Positions 26,592-36,259 are shown, numbered from the stretch's first letter. The stretch is DNA of 64,000 nt from CAIKLP01 sp965279595 (GCA_965279595.1 OZ257246.1:1488001-1552000), one strand, 5' to 3'. Made by a program: numbers and translations. Notes: generated by a model from the sequence alone, not told the origin.

Positions 26592-26942
26592 ATGAACAAA
26601 ATTAATTTATTAATGGTAGCAGTATTTTCAGTTTTGCTAATTTCTTGTAGCAAATCAGATCTAGTTTCACCAACTGCTAATTATCAAAGTGAAGACCCAG
26701 CAGCAGAAACCTCAGTTCGTGATTTAAATGAATGTTACAGTTTGGGCGAGAGAATTAATGCTCATCACATTGTTTGTGATAGAGGAGGAAAAAATTGCTA
26801 CAAAGATTTCTTAGATGGAAATGGTGTAAGAGGAGTTGTTCCAACCGAAGAGCAAATTAAGTGGTACCAAGAAGGTAGCAATTTAAAAATCATTATTGAC
26901 ATTGAAACATTTACTGATACACTCGAAGTAAATTTAATATAA
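26592..26942 (+). CDS. small cysteine-containing lipoprotein, unknown function
   Basis: A 116-residue protein with a lipoprotein signal peptide (SVLLISC lipobox). The mature part holds three further cysteines in a short central stretch (NECYSLG, HHIVCDRG, KNCYKD). I do not recognise the family. It is the first of four overlapping genes for exported proteins; its stop overlaps the next start by one base. A small exported Cys-bearing protein next to a propeller-like lipoprotein and a thioredoxin-like protein recalls the NVEALA-type peptide loci of Bacteroidota, but no NVEALA motif is present. Confidence 0.75.
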   Translation: MNKINLLMVAVFSVLLISCSKSDLVSPTANYQSEDPAAETSVRDLNECYSLGERINAHHIVCDRGGKNCYKDFLDGNGVRGVVPTEEQIKWYQEGSNLKIIIDIETFTDTLEVNLI

Positions 26943-28027
26943 TGCAAAAAAACATTTTATTTTTTCTGGCAACTATACTTTTGTATAGTTGCCAATCTTT
27001 GCAGAATGAAACTTATACAATAACTCAAGTTACTGCATCAGATTCAATAATTATAAAAGAAGATTCATTGATTATTAATGAAGGTGGAATTACCGACATA
27101 AACCCTATTAATGATAGTCTATGTTTGGTTAATATTGATCAATCTAAATCTTATATATTGAATTACAAAAAAGGAATTTTTGTAAAAGAGATATTAATTC
27201 CTGATTTTTCATTTGAAGAGATCTTAAAAAAAACAAATTGGGTTGAAGAACACCCGGACTTAGAATTACTATCTGTCAACAAAGATAAAAACAATTGGAT
27301 AGAAAATTGTGTGTATGATTCTTACACAAATACAATTCTTATTTACTATTGTCCGGTATTTAAGTATCATATTAAAGATAGTGTTTATAAGCCAAAGCAA
27401 TTGCTGCAAACTTTATTATTAAGTTATGATATCAACGGCAATTACCAGAACTTTTATTTTATTTCAGATAAAGTAAATAATTGTGACTCGTGTTTTCCTG
27501 GATTTAACCATTTTTTCACCAAGATTGATAACAGTTATTTAGCACTAAATAAACTTTTCTGTGATAAAGAGAATCGTCTTGGACGTCCAATTCTATTGTA
27601 TTACAAGCAATGTGGAAATAATCTTTGTTTAGACAGTGTTAGCTCTAGATATTTTTATCCAGAAAAATTTGATGGAGCTTTTGGCATAAAAATAAAGCAA
27701 ATAAATCAGCAAACTTTAATTAGTGACTCCCGGATTATATATGAATTTCATTCAAAAAAGAAATTGTTTTCTGTTAATGATGTTCTATTGCCCAATTGCA
27801 ATATCGAAGATTTTACTTTTAAAGGTGATTCATTAATCATTTTGATTTTTCAAAAAAACTTTCCCCAAAAAGGAGAATTTTCAAATTATGTATTAAATGA
27901 AGAAACAAAGGAATTGAAAAATTATCCCATTTCATTTTATAATAAATTTATTTACAAAAATAAATTAGTGTTCATTGGAAAAAATGAAAAAGATTCAAAT
28001 TATAAAATTTACAATTACCCTCTTTAG
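26942..28027 (+). CDS. cysteine-rich lipoprotein, possible beta-propeller (DUF4221-like)
   Basis: A 361-residue lipoprotein (ILLYSC lipobox). About ten cysteines follow in the mature protein, including NNCDSCF, YKQCGNNLC and YYCPVF, which is many for a periplasmic lipoprotein. Repeated strand patterns with D-S-L/I turns suggest a beta-propeller like the 6-bladed DUF4221/BF3164 lipoproteins of Bacteroidota; this is a resemblance only. Neighbours: starts on the last base of the preceding gene and overlaps the next by 44 bp. Confidence 0.75.
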   Translation: MQKNILFFLATILLYSCQSLQNETYTITQVTASDSIIIKEDSLIINEGGITDINPINDSLCLVNIDQSKSYILNYKKGIFVKEILIPDFSFEEILKKTNWVEEHPDLELLSVNKDKNNWIENCVYDSYTNTILIYYCPVFKYHIKDSVYKPKQLLQTLLLSYDINGNYQNFYFISDKVNNCDSCFPGFNHFFTKIDNSYLALNKLFCDKENRLGRPILLYYKQCGNNLCLDSVSSRYFYPEKFDGAFGIKIKQINQQTLISDSRIIYEFHSKKKLFSVNDVLLPNCNIEDFTFKGDSLIILIFQKNFPQKGEFSNYVLNEETKELKNYPISFYNKFIYKNKLVFIGKNEKDSNYKIYNYPL

Positions 28028-28427
28028 TATTGTATTAAGTATTTCATGTAGCAATGAGGGTACAAAAAAAGAGTTTGATAATTTAAGGCTGTTGAATAAA
28101 TTATTTGATTCAAATGAGAAAAGCTATTCCATTATTTTATTCAATCCAAGTGATTGTAATATATGCGAAGACAAAGTTTTTAAAACTATTGATAAGTATG
28201 AAACGGATTCTACTAAGCACGTGATATTTTTACTTCCAGAAATTCGTGCGCTCGCAAAAGATAAATGGATCAAGGATAATGTGGTTATTCTAAAAAACTA
28301 CAAAGTTTATTTTAATTCTTTTTTGCATAATTATTATAGAAATAAATATAACAAAAATGAAGCAGGTACTTTTGAATTGGTGTTTGATCGATATGGTAAT
28401 TTTAGTAAGCTAATTGACTTTAAATGA
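27984..28427 (+). CDS. thioredoxin-like lipoprotein with CxxC motif
   Basis: A 147-residue exported protein from ATG 27984 (an in-frame TTG lies three codons before). The lipobox is VLSISC; the mature part has a thioredoxin-fold-like strand followed by a CxxC (IILFNPSDCNICEDKVF), the position of a redox active site. No cis-Pro segment is obvious. It overlaps the Cys-rich lipoprotein gene by 44 bp and the OmpA gene by 4 bp, so the three are translationally coupled. A role in disulfide handling for its Cys-rich neighbours is inferred. Confidence 0.72.
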   Translation: MKKIQIIKFTITLFSIVLSISCSNEGTKKEFDNLRLLNKLFDSNEKSYSIILFNPSDCNICEDKVFKTIDKYETDSTKHVIFLLPEIRALAKDKWIKDNVVILKNYKVYFNSFLHNYYRNKYNKNEAGTFELVFDRYGNFSKLIDFK

Positions 28428-29494
28428 AAGGAATTTTATTAATAGTCTCTTTGGTTTATTGCTTTATTTTGAACTCTAAAATTTGTATTGCACAAAATAT
28501 AATTATCAATTCTGATTTTGAAGATACTTCACAAGCTAGCATTTTTGCTGCCCAAACATATAAGCAAGTCAACTTAAATTTCTTTTATGGTTATTTAACT
28601 TTTGGAAGAGGAATTACTCCACCAACACTTGAAGTAAAAACGTACTTCAAAAATAATCTTTCCCGAATGGCTCGCTCAGGAAGAGCTGCAGGTGGTGGTT
28701 TGTTTTATAAAGTGAACGGTACTAAAGGTTGTTTAGTAATGCGGTTTGTTGATAGTTTAATTAAAGATGAAACTTATGTTTTTGAAATTTATATTAAACA
28801 CGCAGCAGGTAGTTTTGCACTAAACAATTTAGATATAGCATTAGCAGATCTTGATTTTTATTATCACATAAACGGAAGTAAAAAAATGGATGTTCCAAGT
28901 CTATTGAATTTGAATAGATTAAAAACTTATTTAGTTGATTCTTCTTTTAGTAATAATAAATGGGAGAAAATTAAAATAGAATTTGTGGCAAAAGGGACAG
29001 AAAAATCAATCGTAATTGGTTGTTTTGGCTATCCTAAGAAATTCCTAAAGAAAAGTATTGACAGTCAAATTGATTCTTTAAAAGGGGAGTATGCAGTATA
29101 TCTTTTTGATGATGCATTGCTGATGTCAAAACAGGATTATAAAATTTGGGAGTATGAAAATGAAATAACTCCAAAATCAATATTCTTTGATTTTGATTCT
29201 AAATCAATTTCCAATCTAAGTAAATTGAAATTAGATAGTTTGGCAAACTATTTAAGAATCAATCCGAGTTTATCCATTACTTTAATAGGATATACAGATC
29301 CATTTGGAATTGAAAAACATAATGAAAAGCTAGCTTTGCAAAGGGCAAATATTACAATGAATTACTTAACAAGTAAAGGCATATATAGAAATCAGATATT
29401 TATAAAGGGCCAAGTTTATGATTTCCCAAAAGGATTCACTTTACCAATGGAAAAATATTTTCTATTTAGAAGAGTTGAATTTGTAATTCATTAG
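28424..29494 (+). CDS. OmpA-domain exported protein
   Basis: A 356-residue protein with a signal peptide (ends about ...KICIAQ), an N-terminal beta-sandwich-like region (IINSDFED start typical of carbohydrate-binding-like jelly rolls, about residues 25-220) and a C-terminal OmpA peptidoglycan-binding domain (SIFFDFDSKSI ... LIGYTDPFGIEKHNEKLALQRANITMNYL). The OmpA domain places it at the cell wall. It ends the four-gene operon. Confidence 0.85.
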   Translation: MKGILLIVSLVYCFILNSKICIAQNIIINSDFEDTSQASIFAAQTYKQVNLNFFYGYLTFGRGITPPTLEVKTYFKNNLSRMARSGRAAGGGLFYKVNGTKGCLVMRFVDSLIKDETYVFEIYIKHAAGSFALNNLDIALADLDFYYHINGSKKMDVPSLLNLNRLKTYLVDSSFSNNKWEKIKIEFVAKGTEKSIVIGCFGYPKKFLKKSIDSQIDSLKGEYAVYLFDDALLMSKQDYKIWEYENEITPKSIFFDFDSKSISNLSKLKLDSLANYLRINPSLSITLIGYTDPFGIEKHNEKLALQRANITMNYLTSKGIYRNQIFIKGQVYDFPKGFTLPMEKYFLFRRVEFVIH

Positions 29495-29564
29495 AATCAT
29501 TTAATCACATTTGACTATTCCTAAATTTTGAATTAACAATTAGGCTAGACTCTAAGTTAAGTTA

Positions 29565-29594
29565 TTGTTAATTTAATATTCATTGTTAACTTTA
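29565..29594 (+). promoter_or_regulatory. promoter of the OprO/P-like porin
   Basis: TTG (29565-29567), 19 bp, then TAACTTTA (29587-29594), one mismatch from TAnnTTTG. TTAACA and TTAA words are frequent upstream (29533, 29557, 29568) but not in a clean 11-bp array. Confidence 0.45.
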
Positions 29595-29609
29595 CGAACA
29601 ATTATTAAC

Positions 29610-30914
29610 ATGAAAAGGACTAGACTACCCATATTCATTTTCTTCCTCCTATTTACTTTACATAATGGACTGCAGGCGCAAGAAATATTTACTGACCCAA
29701 TTGGTAAATATTTGGATAGTATTCGATTTAGTAAAGATGAAATAGAGCAAATTCGTCACCTCCATTTTCAAGGATATTTTCAGATGCAATATCAAAAAAT
29801 TGATACCGCTGGAATGAAATCATTTGCTGGGGGAGATTTTTTAAGTAATGCCAATAATCGCTTTATGGTAAGGAGGGGTAGATTAAGATCATCATATAAA
29901 GATGAAATTGCAGAATATGTTATTCAGTTTGATGGCACCGAAAGAGGAGTAAGTGTTAAGGATGCTTTTATCAGATTGACTGAACCGAAAAACAAAAAAC
30001 TATCGCTAACAGCAGGTTTATTTGATCGGCCATTTGGATATGAAATTAGTTATTCTTCAAGACTTCGTGAATCACCTGAAAGGGGAAGAATGTCGCAAAC
30101 TTTATTTGCAGGTGAACGTGATTTAGGAGCAATGATTACTTATTTGCCACTTAATAAAAAATATACTGATCGTGTAAAATTGGATGTGGCCCTTTTTAAT
30201 GGTAATGGTTCTTCTGCACCTGAATTTGATTCACATAAAGATTTTATAACTCGAATAACAATAAAAAATTCAGATGAAAGTCAGTATAGAATAAGTGGTG
30301 GAGTTTCATTTTATGATGGCAAAGTTGATAATCCAACAAATGTTTTATTTAAAGAAATTGTTAGCACATCAACTGGCGACCACATATTTTTAAGAGATTC
30401 TTCTTCATCAAATAAATTCAAACCAATGATTCGAAAGTATTGGGGACTGAATTTTCAAATGAATTTTTCAAGTGTGATAGGATTTACAATTCTTAGAATG
30501 GAATATATCAAAGGTATGGGCATAGGTACAAGTGCCAGCACTTTAAATTCTCCAACAATACCAACTACTGATTTATATCAAAGAAATTTTGATGGTGCAT
30601 ATTTCTATTTAATACAAAATATATTGAAAACTCGACATCAAATAGTTTTTAAGTACGATTGGTATGATCCAAATAAAGAAATAAAAGGTAAGGAGATTGG
30701 CAAACTGGGCTCATACACAGGTATTCCCGATATTCGATTTGATACTTGGGGTTTGGGCTACCTCTTTAGATTAAATGAGCATGTGAGGTTAATGGCATAT
30801 TATGATTATGTTTCTAATGAACTAACATCAGTTGTTAAAACTTCTACAAGTCTTGATTATACTAAAGATTTGAAAGATAATGTGATAACTTTTCGAATGC
30901 AATATAGATTCTAA
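29610..30914 (+). CDS. OprO/OprP-family outer-membrane porin
   Basis: A 434-residue protein from ATG 29610 (in-frame TTG at 29583 lies in the promoter). Signal peptide ending LQAQ, then the family's N-terminal RFMVRRGRLRSSYKDEIAEYVIQFDG and the terminal aromatic (FRMQYRF) of an outer-membrane barrel. The Pseudomonas members select phosphate or polyphosphate; the Bacteroidota homologues are often annotated phosphate-selective without test. Confidence 0.85.
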   Translation: MKRTRLPIFIFFLLFTLHNGLQAQEIFTDPIGKYLDSIRFSKDEIEQIRHLHFQGYFQMQYQKIDTAGMKSFAGGDFLSNANNRFMVRRGRLRSSYKDEIAEYVIQFDGTERGVSVKDAFIRLTEPKNKKLSLTAGLFDRPFGYEISYSSRLRESPERGRMSQTLFAGERDLGAMITYLPLNKKYTDRVKLDVALFNGNGSSAPEFDSHKDFITRITIKNSDESQYRISGGVSFYDGKVDNPTNVLFKEIVSTSTGDHIFLRDSSSSNKFKPMIRKYWGLNFQMNFSSVIGFTILRMEYIKGMGIGTSASTLNSPTIPTTDLYQRNFDGAYFYLIQNILKTRHQIVFKYDWYDPNKEIKGKEIGKLGSYTGIPDIRFDTWGLGYLFRLNEHVRLMAYYDYVSNELTSVVKTSTSLDYTKDLKDNVITFRMQYRF

Positions 30915-30940
30915 GATCTACTTTCTGTTTTAAATAGCCA

Positions 30941-30970
30941 TTTGTGGCACCAAAATTATTTTTATATTTG
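30941..30970 (+). promoter_or_regulatory. promoter of the DUF3467 gene
   Basis: TTTG (30941-30944), 18 bp, TATATTTG (30963-30970). Confidence 0.75.
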
Positions 30971-30996
30971 ATTGACGATAAAAATCAAGATAAATT

Positions 30997-31305
30997 ATGG
31001 AAGAAATTAACGATCAAAATCAATTAAATATAGAATTATCTGAAGAAATTGCTGAAGGGATTTATTCAAATTTAGCAATCATTACTCATTCAAATGCTGA
31101 ATTTGTTTTAGATTTCATTAGAATGATGCCAGGAGTACCAAAAGCAAAAGTAAAATCAAGAATTATATTAACCCCTCAACATGCAAAAAGATTATTAGGT
31201 GCATTATCTGATAATATTAGAAAGTATGAAGAAGTTCATGGAAAAGTAAAATTAGAAGAACAGGCATTCCCGTTGAATTTTGGAGGACCAACTGCTCAAG
31301 CATAA
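30997..31305 (+). CDS. DUF3467 protein
   Basis: A 102-residue cytosolic protein of a family conserved in Bacteroidota and some other bacteria (SEEIAEGIYSNLAIITHSNAEFVLDF, RIILTPQHAKRLLGAL). Function unknown. Own promoter; the terminator lies within the 3' end of the opposite-strand gene. Confidence 0.88.
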   Translation: MEEINDQNQLNIELSEEIAEGIYSNLAIITHSNAEFVLDFIRMMPGVPKAKVKSRIILTPQHAKRLLGALSDNIRKYEEVHGKVKLEEQAFPLNFGGPTAQA

Positions 31306-31317
31306 TTACTATAAAAT

Positions 31318-32580
31318 TTATTTTAAATCCAACTTGTTATTATTTTCAAGTTGGATTTTTTGTTTTAATTCATGTTCTTGAATCAAATAATAATACCAAA
31401 TTACTGCAAATGCATATATAGCTGCAGTAATTAAAAACACATTGGCATATGCAAATCCTTGATGCCTTAATATCCTAAATATGATTGCTGAAAAAAACCA
31501 ACTGCCCGACCAAATGGAAGCTGTTAAGGCAGAAATTATTTCTTGATTTTTTGGTCCAACATAACTCATCACTAATTCTGATGCAACTGGAGCTGCCATA
31601 TTCATTAATGGTTGACGCAATAAAAAGAAAAAGATTGCTAAGTAATAGGCATACAAAGAAGTTTGAAAATATTCAGTGCATGCTAATAATGCTAGTGATA
31701 CTACAGCAATTGTTTGGGTCCGGGTAATAGCAATTTTATAACCATATTTATTTTTAATATGTGGGACAAGCAAAGCAGCTAAAGCAACAGTTATGGATGA
31801 GAATGCATTTATGATTGCAAAAGTATCAGAATTCATTTTAAAAACTTTGTAAAAAAATAAGTTGATAAATGGGATTGTTAATCCTGCCCCAATCGCAAGC
31901 ATTAAGGATGGGGTCATAGCAAATGCAATTACTTTCCAATCGAAATTGCCCAAGTCTCTTCTTTTACCTTCATAATTTGGAATCACTTCTTCTTTTTTCA
32001 TTTTAAATACAAAGTATAAACTGAATGTAGAAAGTATAGATAAAATTACCAGGCATCTGAATTCATTGAAATAATTTTCGTTTATCTTGCTTAAAATAAA
32101 AATTAATATTCCAGATGCTATCATAGCAATACTATAAGTTGCATAGCTTAAAGAAATTGCACTAGTTTGATTTTCAGTTGAAGTGTTTCTTAAAATAAAT
32201 GGCAAGGCTAAGACCTGCATAAAACCATAGGATAAGCCCCATAATGCTAGTCCTGAATAGATGAAGAAAGGTTGATTAAATTCTACTGAAAATAAAATAA
32301 CCATGCTACAAATACTCACACCAATTGACGCAAAGTAGAAGAATGGAATCAGTTTTCTTCCTTTTATGAATAGGCCTAAAGGAAAAGCAAGCAGCATAAC
32401 AGTGAAAAATCTAATAGAAATAAAATCTGCAATTTTTGGGTCACTAAATCCTTTTTTGGATAAATAAATATTTAGGATCATCATAAAAGAGGCGTTCACC
32501 AATTGTATGAAAAATTCAGCCAAAATCATTTGTAAAACATTGCGTTCTATTTTTAAGTAAGGCTTAATGAATCGATTCAT
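31318..32580 (-). CDS. MFS transporter
   Basis: A 420-residue membrane protein with about 12 hydrophobic segments and the usual central loop (KMKKEEVIPNYEGKRRDLGNF). MFS-like motifs are weak; the substrate is not predictable. Its ATG overlaps the miaA stop (ATGA), so it is translationally coupled to miaA. The C-terminal codons double as a terminator for the convergent DUF3467 gene. Confidence 0.8.
   Translation of the reverse strand: MNRFIKPYLKIERNVLQMILAEFFIQLVNASFMMILNIYLSKKGFSDPKIADFISIRFFTVMLLAFPLGLFIKGRKLIPFFYFASIGVSICSMVILFSVEFNQPFFIYSGLALWGLSYGFMQVLALPFILRNTSTENQTSAISLSYATYSIAMIASGILIFILSKINENYFNEFRCLVILSILSTFSLYFVFKMKKEEVIPNYEGKRRDLGNFDWKVIAFAMTPSLMLAIGAGLTIPFINLFFYKVFKMNSDTFAIINAFSSITVALAALLVPHIKNKYGYKIAITRTQTIAVVSLALLACTEYFQTSLYAYYLAIFFFLLRQPLMNMAAPVASELVMSYVGPKNQEIISALTASIWSGSWFFSAIIFRILRHQGFAYANVFLITAAIYAFAVIWYYYLIQEHELKQKIQLENNNKLDLK
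31325..31362 (+). terminator. terminator inside the convergent MFS gene's 3' end
   Basis: AAATCCAACTTG/CAAGTTGGATTT arms with a 10-nt loop, then T run. It starts 7 bp into the MFS coding region on the other strand, whose last codons encode the stem. Confidence 0.85.
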
Positions 32581-33479
32581 TTATTGATTTTCCAGATTGT
32601 TTTTTCTTTTACCAATTGAATTATATTTTCAAATTCATCATTTTTGAACCAATGATATTCTTTATCTCTACGTATCCAAGTCAATTGCCTTTTTGCAAAT
32701 CGCCTGGTATTTTGTTTAATCAATTCGATAGCTTTTTCTAGACTAATTTTACCATCTAAATAGCTATACAATTCACTATAACCAACAGTTTGAAGCGCAT
32801 ACGTGTTTTTGAAATTAATATTGTCAACAGCTTCTTTTAATAAACCCTCATTCATCATTTCATCAACTCGTGCATTTATTCTATTGTATAGTTTCTCCCT
32901 GTCCATTTCCAAAGCAATTTTTAATATTTGAAAATTGCGTTTCTTTTTTTCTGAACTTCTAAAAGATGAATAGGGTAGGCCGCTTAAAATACTAACTTCA
33001 ATTCCTCTCATTAATCTTTGCGGATTGTTTTTATCAACTATTTGATAATAATCAGGATCGAGTTTTTGTAATTGAATTTGTAATTCTTCTAACGTTTTAT
33101 TACCTAATTCTATTCTTAGTGTATCATCCCTAAAAGTTAAATCATCTAAACCCTCACAAACTGCTTGAGTGTATAAACCGGAACCACCCACCATAATTAC
33201 AATTGGGTGGGTTAAAAATAATTCTTCTATTTTTTGTAAAGCTAATTTTTCAAAAGTTCCTGCATCAACTACTTCTTGAATACTATGAGAATTTATGAAA
33301 TGATGTTTGACTTCTTTTAACTCAGATTCATTTGGTTTAGCAGTCCCAATAGAAATTTCTTTATAAAATTGCCTTGAATCAGATGATATAATTTCAGTTT
33401 GAAAGTGTTTTGCTAATTGAATGGATAAGGCAGTTTTGCCAATTGCGGTTGGTCCTGAAATTACTAGCAGTATTGACAT
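32577..33479 (-). CDS. miaA: tRNA dimethylallyltransferase
   Basis: Adds dimethylallyl to A37 of tRNAs reading UNN codons. The 300-residue protein has the P-loop GPTAIGKTALS, the SSDSRQFYKEISIGTAKP substrate motif, GGSGLYTQAV and the C-terminal TRRFAKRQLTWIRRD tRNA-binding segment. Confidence 0.97.
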   Translation of the reverse strand: MSILLVISGPTAIGKTALSIQLAKHFQTEIISSDSRQFYKEISIGTAKPNESELKEVKHHFINSHSIQEVVDAGTFEKLALQKIEELFLTHPIVIMVGGSGLYTQAVCEGLDDLTFRDDTLRIELGNKTLEELQIQLQKLDPDYYQIVDKNNPQRLMRGIEVSILSGLPYSSFRSSEKKKRNFQILKIALEMDREKLYNRINARVDEMMNEGLLKEAVDNINFKNTYALQTVGYSELYSYLDGKISLEKAIELIKQNTRRFAKRQLTWIRRDKEYHWFKNDEFENIIQLVKEKTIWKINK

Positions 33480-33501
33480 CTTTTGATTAGCGTATAGCTA
33501 A

Positions 33502-34110
33502 TTATAAATCTTCTTGTTTAAATTCATCATCAAATTCAGCCCCAAATTCTGAATTAGTTTCTTCTTGCTCCTCTTCAGCTTCAGCACCATCATCAAATCC
33601 CATTCCTTCAACTTCTTCTTCATCTTCTTCTCCTAATTCAAATTGATTTAAAAAATCTAAATCTTCATTTGCAACAGTCGGAATAATTGGTGTGTTGCCA
33701 AACTGTTTTGGCGCCTCCCCATCTACTTTTATACAAACTGGATACTTAATTTTTGGATCTTCATTAATAGTAATTTTTACTAATTGAATATAGAATGTCC
33801 AAGGTCTATCCAAATTGAAAATGTAATATATTTTTTGATGCGGATCAATTATAAAACTTTTAAGCACTGAATCAGCCATCAATGAAGTTTTTTCAGGATT
33901 TCTAACAGTATCTTTAAACAGTGTAATTTCTTTTCCTTTATGCCATTGGTCATTACTCATGTAAAAACTCGAAGGAGATTTACCATCAAATCCAATTGAT
34001 TGATGAATTGCATAATGAAAATCTTCAAATGTTTGGTTTGATTTTATTTCAATATCTCTAGATACTTCATCGTAATCTTCGAAAGTAATTCTGAATTTAT
34101 AAACTGCCAT
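33502..34110 (-). CDS. pRiA4b ORF-3-like protein
   Basis: A 202-residue protein with the plasmid pRiA4b ORF-3 fold (VYKFRITFEDYDEVSRDIEIKSNQTFEDFHYAIHQSIGFDG; FYMSNDQW) and a strongly acidic C-terminal tail (residues about 160-202). Function unknown. It sits 22 bp before miaA, in the same minus-strand run. Confidence 0.82.
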   Translation of the reverse strand: MAVYKFRITFEDYDEVSRDIEIKSNQTFEDFHYAIHQSIGFDGKSPSSFYMSNDQWHKGKEITLFKDTVRNPEKTSLMADSVLKSFIIDPHQKIYYIFNLDRPWTFYIQLVKITINEDPKIKYPVCIKVDGEAPKQFGNTPIIPTVANEDLDFLNQFELGEEDEEEVEGMGFDDGAEAEEEQEETNSEFGAEFDDEFKQEDL

Positions 34111-34206
34111 GGCTTACACTTTTTGATAGAATTTTAATAATTACTGAGCAAATAGCTCCATTTGATTTTCAATACAAAATAACATATTTAAATAGGCTTC
34201 ACAAAA

Positions 34207-35613
34207 TTATTTCAATTTTAGGCCTAGAATTTTTGCCTGTTGAATCATGAAATCATAAGCCGCTTGTTTCTCATTTGGAATTTGTCCTTCTAAAATTGCT
34301 TCTCTAATGGCATTTTTAAGTACTCCAACTTCCTTGCCTGCAGACAAACCGAATGCCTCCATGATGTCATTGCCATCAATAGGCGGCTGCCAATTTCTTA
34401 GCTGGTCTTTTTCTTCAACTTCAACTAATTTTTGTTTAACAAGCTCAAAATTGTTTTTGTATTTCTTGATTTTATATTCATTCTTAGTAGTAATATCAGC
34501 ATTGCATAAAATCATTAATGATTCAATGTCTTCTCCTGCATCAAATAATAATCTTCTAACTGCTGAATCTGTAACTGTACTTTGGGCTAATACAATTGGA
34601 CGAAGATGAAGCAATACCATTTTCTGAACAAATTTCATTTTTTCATTCAATGGCAACTTCAATTCCTTAAATATTTTCGGTACTAAACGTGCACCTTTGT
34701 CTTCATGACCGTGAAATGTCCATCCATGTTCAACTTCAAATCTTTTCGTAGCTGGCTTTGCAATATCATGCAATATCGCTGCCCATCTCAACCATAAGTC
34801 ATCAGTGTTTTTGCAAATATTGTCTAACACTTGTAATGTATGGTAAAAATTATCTTTATGTGCTTTTCCATTCCTAGTTTCAACTCCGTGTAATTGCGCC
34901 ATTAATGGAAATATAATTTGAAGTAATCCAGTATCAAATAATAATTCAAATCCAATTGAAGGTTTATCCGATAAAATAATTTTATTCAATTCATCAGTAA
35001 TTCTTTCTTTGCTTACTATGCTTATTCTGTCTTTGTTTTTTTGGATAGATTGAATAGAATCTTCGTCTATTTTAAAATTTAATTGAGATGCAAATCTAAT
35101 AGCTCTTAACATTCTCAAAGGGTCATCTGAATAGGTAATATCAGGATCCAATGGTGTTTTGATTATTTTCTTTTTTAAATCTTCCACACCTTCAAATGGG
35201 TCTACCAATTTTCCATAATCAATTGCATTGAGACTAATTGCCATTGCATTGATTGTAAAATCTCTTCTATTTTGATCATCCTGTAAGGTGCCATTTTCTA
35301 CTATTGGTTTTCTTGAATCACTTCTATAAGATTCTTTTCTTGCTCCTACAAATTCAATTTCCCAATCTTGAAATAGCAGCATGGCTGTACCAAAATTTTT
35401 AAAAACATTTACATGTGTTTGCTTTCCAATTTTTTTTGCAACCAATTGTGCAAACTCAATACCATTGCCAATAATCAAAAAGTCAAGATCTTTGGATGGT
35501 CTGTTGAGCATTAAATCACGAACAAAGCCCCCAATTAAATACACCTTCACAGAATGCATTGATGCTACTTCTGCTATTATTGGTATTATTGGATGCTTTA
35601 ATAGATTTTTCAA
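34207..35613 (-). CDS. cca: CCA tRNA nucleotidyltransferase / poly(A)-polymerase family with HD domain
   Basis: A 468-residue class II nucleotidyltransferase: GGFVRDLMLNRPSKDLDFLI active-site signature, NRRDFTINAMAIS, the DPLRMLRAIRFASQL motif and a C-terminal HD domain (WAAILHDIAKPATK ... HGHEDKGARL). None of the five tRNA genes seen here encodes CCA, so a CCA-adding enzyme is required. The start codon is TTG at 35613; no in-frame ATG fits. Confidence 0.93.
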   Translation of the reverse strand: MKNLLKHPIIPIIAEVASMHSVKVYLIGGFVRDLMLNRPSKDLDFLIIGNGIEFAQLVAKKIGKQTHVNVFKNFGTAMLLFQDWEIEFVGARKESYRSDSRKPIVENGTLQDDQNRRDFTINAMAISLNAIDYGKLVDPFEGVEDLKKKIIKTPLDPDITYSDDPLRMLRAIRFASQLNFKIDEDSIQSIQKNKDRISIVSKERITDELNKIILSDKPSIGFELLFDTGLLQIIFPLMAQLHGVETRNGKAHKDNFYHTLQVLDNICKNTDDLWLRWAAILHDIAKPATKRFEVEHGWTFHGHEDKGARLVPKIFKELKLPLNEKMKFVQKMVLLHLRPIVLAQSTVTDSAVRRLLFDAGEDIESLMILCNADITTKNEYKIKKYKNNFELVKQKLVEVEEKDQLRNWQPPIDGNDIMEAFGLSAGKEVGVLKNAIREAILEGQIPNEKQAAYDFMIQQAKILGLKLK

Positions 35614-35692
35614 ACTAATTTTGATTTTGGCGTGAAATTAATCAAAATTATTAATCTCCTTGAGATTTAGATGAAGGGTACAAAAAATTAGT

Positions 35693-36259
35693 TTATTTTC
35701 TAATAAATTTAAAGGTCCCGTTTTTTTCTAATTTGATAATGCTTGATGGGTTTCCAGTTCCTATCTCTCCTTCAATATCACAACAATAACCAGCATTTTC
35801 TAAAAAGTAATCTTCAATATCATTTTTAGTAATTGCAGGAGCAGAACCTGAAAGATTGATTGAAGTAGAAATTATTGGAAATTTAAAATTTTTAATTAGT
35901 TCATGAGCAAATCCTTTTTTTACAATTCGTATTCCAATACTTCCATCTTCATTGATGGCATTTTTGGCAATATTTTTAGCATTAGGAAGTATGATTGTTA
36001 AAGGACTTTCGGCAAACTCAATTAAATCCCATGCAACCTCAGGTACCTCTTCAACATATGATGGAAGTTTCATTTCATTATCTAAAAGTATTACAAAACT
36101 TTTAGAAATACTTCTCTTTTTTAATTCTACAATTTTTGAAATTGCTTCTTCATTTCGTGCATCACAACCCAATCCCCAAATAGTATCTGTTGGATATAAA
36201 ATGGTATCACCATTTTGTAAATGAGTAATTGTTTTTCTTATTTCTGCGGAATAATTCAT
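35693..36259 (-). CDS. tsaC: L-threonylcarbamoyladenylate synthase (short YrdC/Sua5)
   Basis: A 188-residue YrdC-domain protein making the TC-AMP precursor of tRNA t6A37. Motifs: NGDTILYPTDTIWGLGCDA, KKRSISKSFVILL, SPLTIILP and STSINLSG. It lacks the C-terminal Sua5 domain. It overlaps the upstream glycosyltransferase gene by 4 bp. Confidence 0.95.
   Translation of the reverse strand: MNYSAEIRKTITHLQNGDTILYPTDTIWGLGCDARNEEAISKIVELKKRSISKSFVILLDNEMKLPSYVEEVPEVAWDLIEFAESPLTIILPNAKNIAKNAINEDGSIGIRIVKKGFAHELIKNFKFPIISTSINLSGSAPAITKNDIEDYFLENAGYCCDIEGEIGTGNPSSIIKLEKNGTFKFIRK

Noticed and set aside
29533..29591. A TTAACA array before the OprO/P-like porin
   Set aside because: TTAA words are frequent but do not keep one 11-bp grid with the -7 box, so it was not added to the proposed regulon.
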